Assembly: GCA_029974875.1 (NCBI GenBank)
Contig: JARKQP010000723.1
Coordinates: 1 to 13,140, forward strand
Length of the DNA: 13,140 bases
DNA from: Mobilitalea sp.
GTDB taxonomy: Bacteria > Bacillota_A > Clostridia > Lachnospirales > Lachnospiraceae
Direction: 5' to 3'
This document shows, piece by piece, positions 12,949 to 13,140 of this stretch; positions within the stretch are counted from its first letter, which is position 1; each line of letters opens with the position of its first letter. Under the pieces are notes generated by a model. The model made no database searches. It saw nothing but the letters and a program-made list of their open reading frames with translations, and was not told the DNA's origin. The position numbers and the translations under genes are program-made.

Positions 12949-13140
12949 TCACTGCCTTCCATCTTTATGTCCACGCCGCATACTGTACAATTTGTCATGG
13001 ATGTCCTGGCATGGCTCCGGGCCAGCTTCCTTCACTAATTTTATTTCTTCCACCCTTATGTCCACGCCATTTACCGCACAAATTGCCATGAAAGTCCTGG
13101 CATGGCTCCGGGCAAACCCGTTAATTAATTTTATTTCTTT
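12949..13140 (-). CDS. Possible 3' end of an upstream reading frame (doubtful)
   Basis: A frame open from the window edge runs 63 codons to a TGA at 12949-12951, 3 nt before the murB ribosome site. Its peptide includes MAICAVNGVDIRVEEIKL and KEAGPEPCQD. It is entirely made of the tandem repeat, and the 91-bp unit shifts frame from one copy to the next. I cannot assign a family and cannot tell whether it is the tail of a real gene. Confidence 0.2.
   Translation of the reverse strand, partial: KEIKLINGFARSHARTFMAICAVNGVDIRVEEIKLVKEAGPEPCQDIHDKLYSMRRGHKDGRQ
12959..13140 (-). repeat. Two tandem ~91-bp repeats upstream of murB
   Basis: Copies at about 12959-13049 and 13050-13140 share the blocks tatgtccacgcc (12966 and 13057), gtcctggcatggctccgggc (13003 and 13094) and aattttatttctt (13037 and 13127), at an offset of 91 then 90 bp. 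On the minus strand each copy can form a stem, GCCATG…CATGGC in the distal copy and GCCATG…CATGAC in the proximal one, with a 10-nt loop. More copies may lie beyond the window edge. Confidence 0.8.

Noticed and set aside
12933..12998. murB starting at the ATG at 12998
   Set aside because: The extra 22 residues come from the repeat, have no MurB counterpart, and lack a ribosome site, whereas TTG at 12932 has AGGAGG at 7 nt.

Overview
This window looks like a chromosomal segment from a low-to-medium GC Clostridia, most likely Lachnospiraceae. The evidence is the gene order murB–rapZ–whiA–HPr/Crh–dnaE–pfkA, strong AGGAGG-type ribosome binding sites, and protein sequences that resemble that family; taxonomy was inferred by eye only. 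All genes I support lie on the minus strand, so transcription runs from high to low coordinates.

Layout, in the direction of transcription. Two tandem copies of a ~91-bp repeat (12959-13140) precede murB (TTG start at 12932). A 215-nt gap with a 10-bp hairpin and a third, diverged repeat copy leads to rapZ (start 11802), then a leader with repeated GGAGGC blocks, then whiA (start 10845). Overlapping its end by 26 bp is an HPr-like gene whose active-site His15 is Glu while Ser46 is kept, so it is Crh-like. After it comes an elaborately branched terminator (9428-9524) and a near-consensus sigma-A promoter (9378-9406) pointing towards dnaE.

Between that promoter and dnaE sits nested mobile DNA (about 6395-9295). 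An IS200/IS605-type element carries a TnpA gene that is interrupted, in the same orientation, by a 2,175-nt group II intron (6663-8837) encoding its own reverse transcriptase/maturase. The intron separates the HUH motif of the transposase from the catalytic tyrosine. Precise removal restores a continuous 157-residue TnpA, so the transposase can be made only if the intron splices. The IS ends have matching 8-3-8 hairpins, further hairpins at the right end, and a 14-nt pair of complementary subterminal segments.

dnaE (DNA polymerase III alpha) follows, then a spacer made largely of five tandem 20-bp units, then pfkA (6-phosphofructokinase), which ends at a rho-independent terminator. The left edge is a separate unit: an ECF sigma factor with a textbook ECF promoter (1441-1469), overlapping by 8 bp the start of a membrane-anchored putative anti-sigma factor that runs off the window.

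Functionally, the murB–rapZ–whiA–crh block joins peptidoglycan precursor synthesis with regulators of envelope, division and carbon control; dnaE and pfkA are housekeeping genes for replication and glycolysis. The most notable features are the intron-in-transposase nesting placed between dnaE and its likely promoter, the repeat family in front of murB and rapZ, and the tandem-repeat spacer before pfkA.
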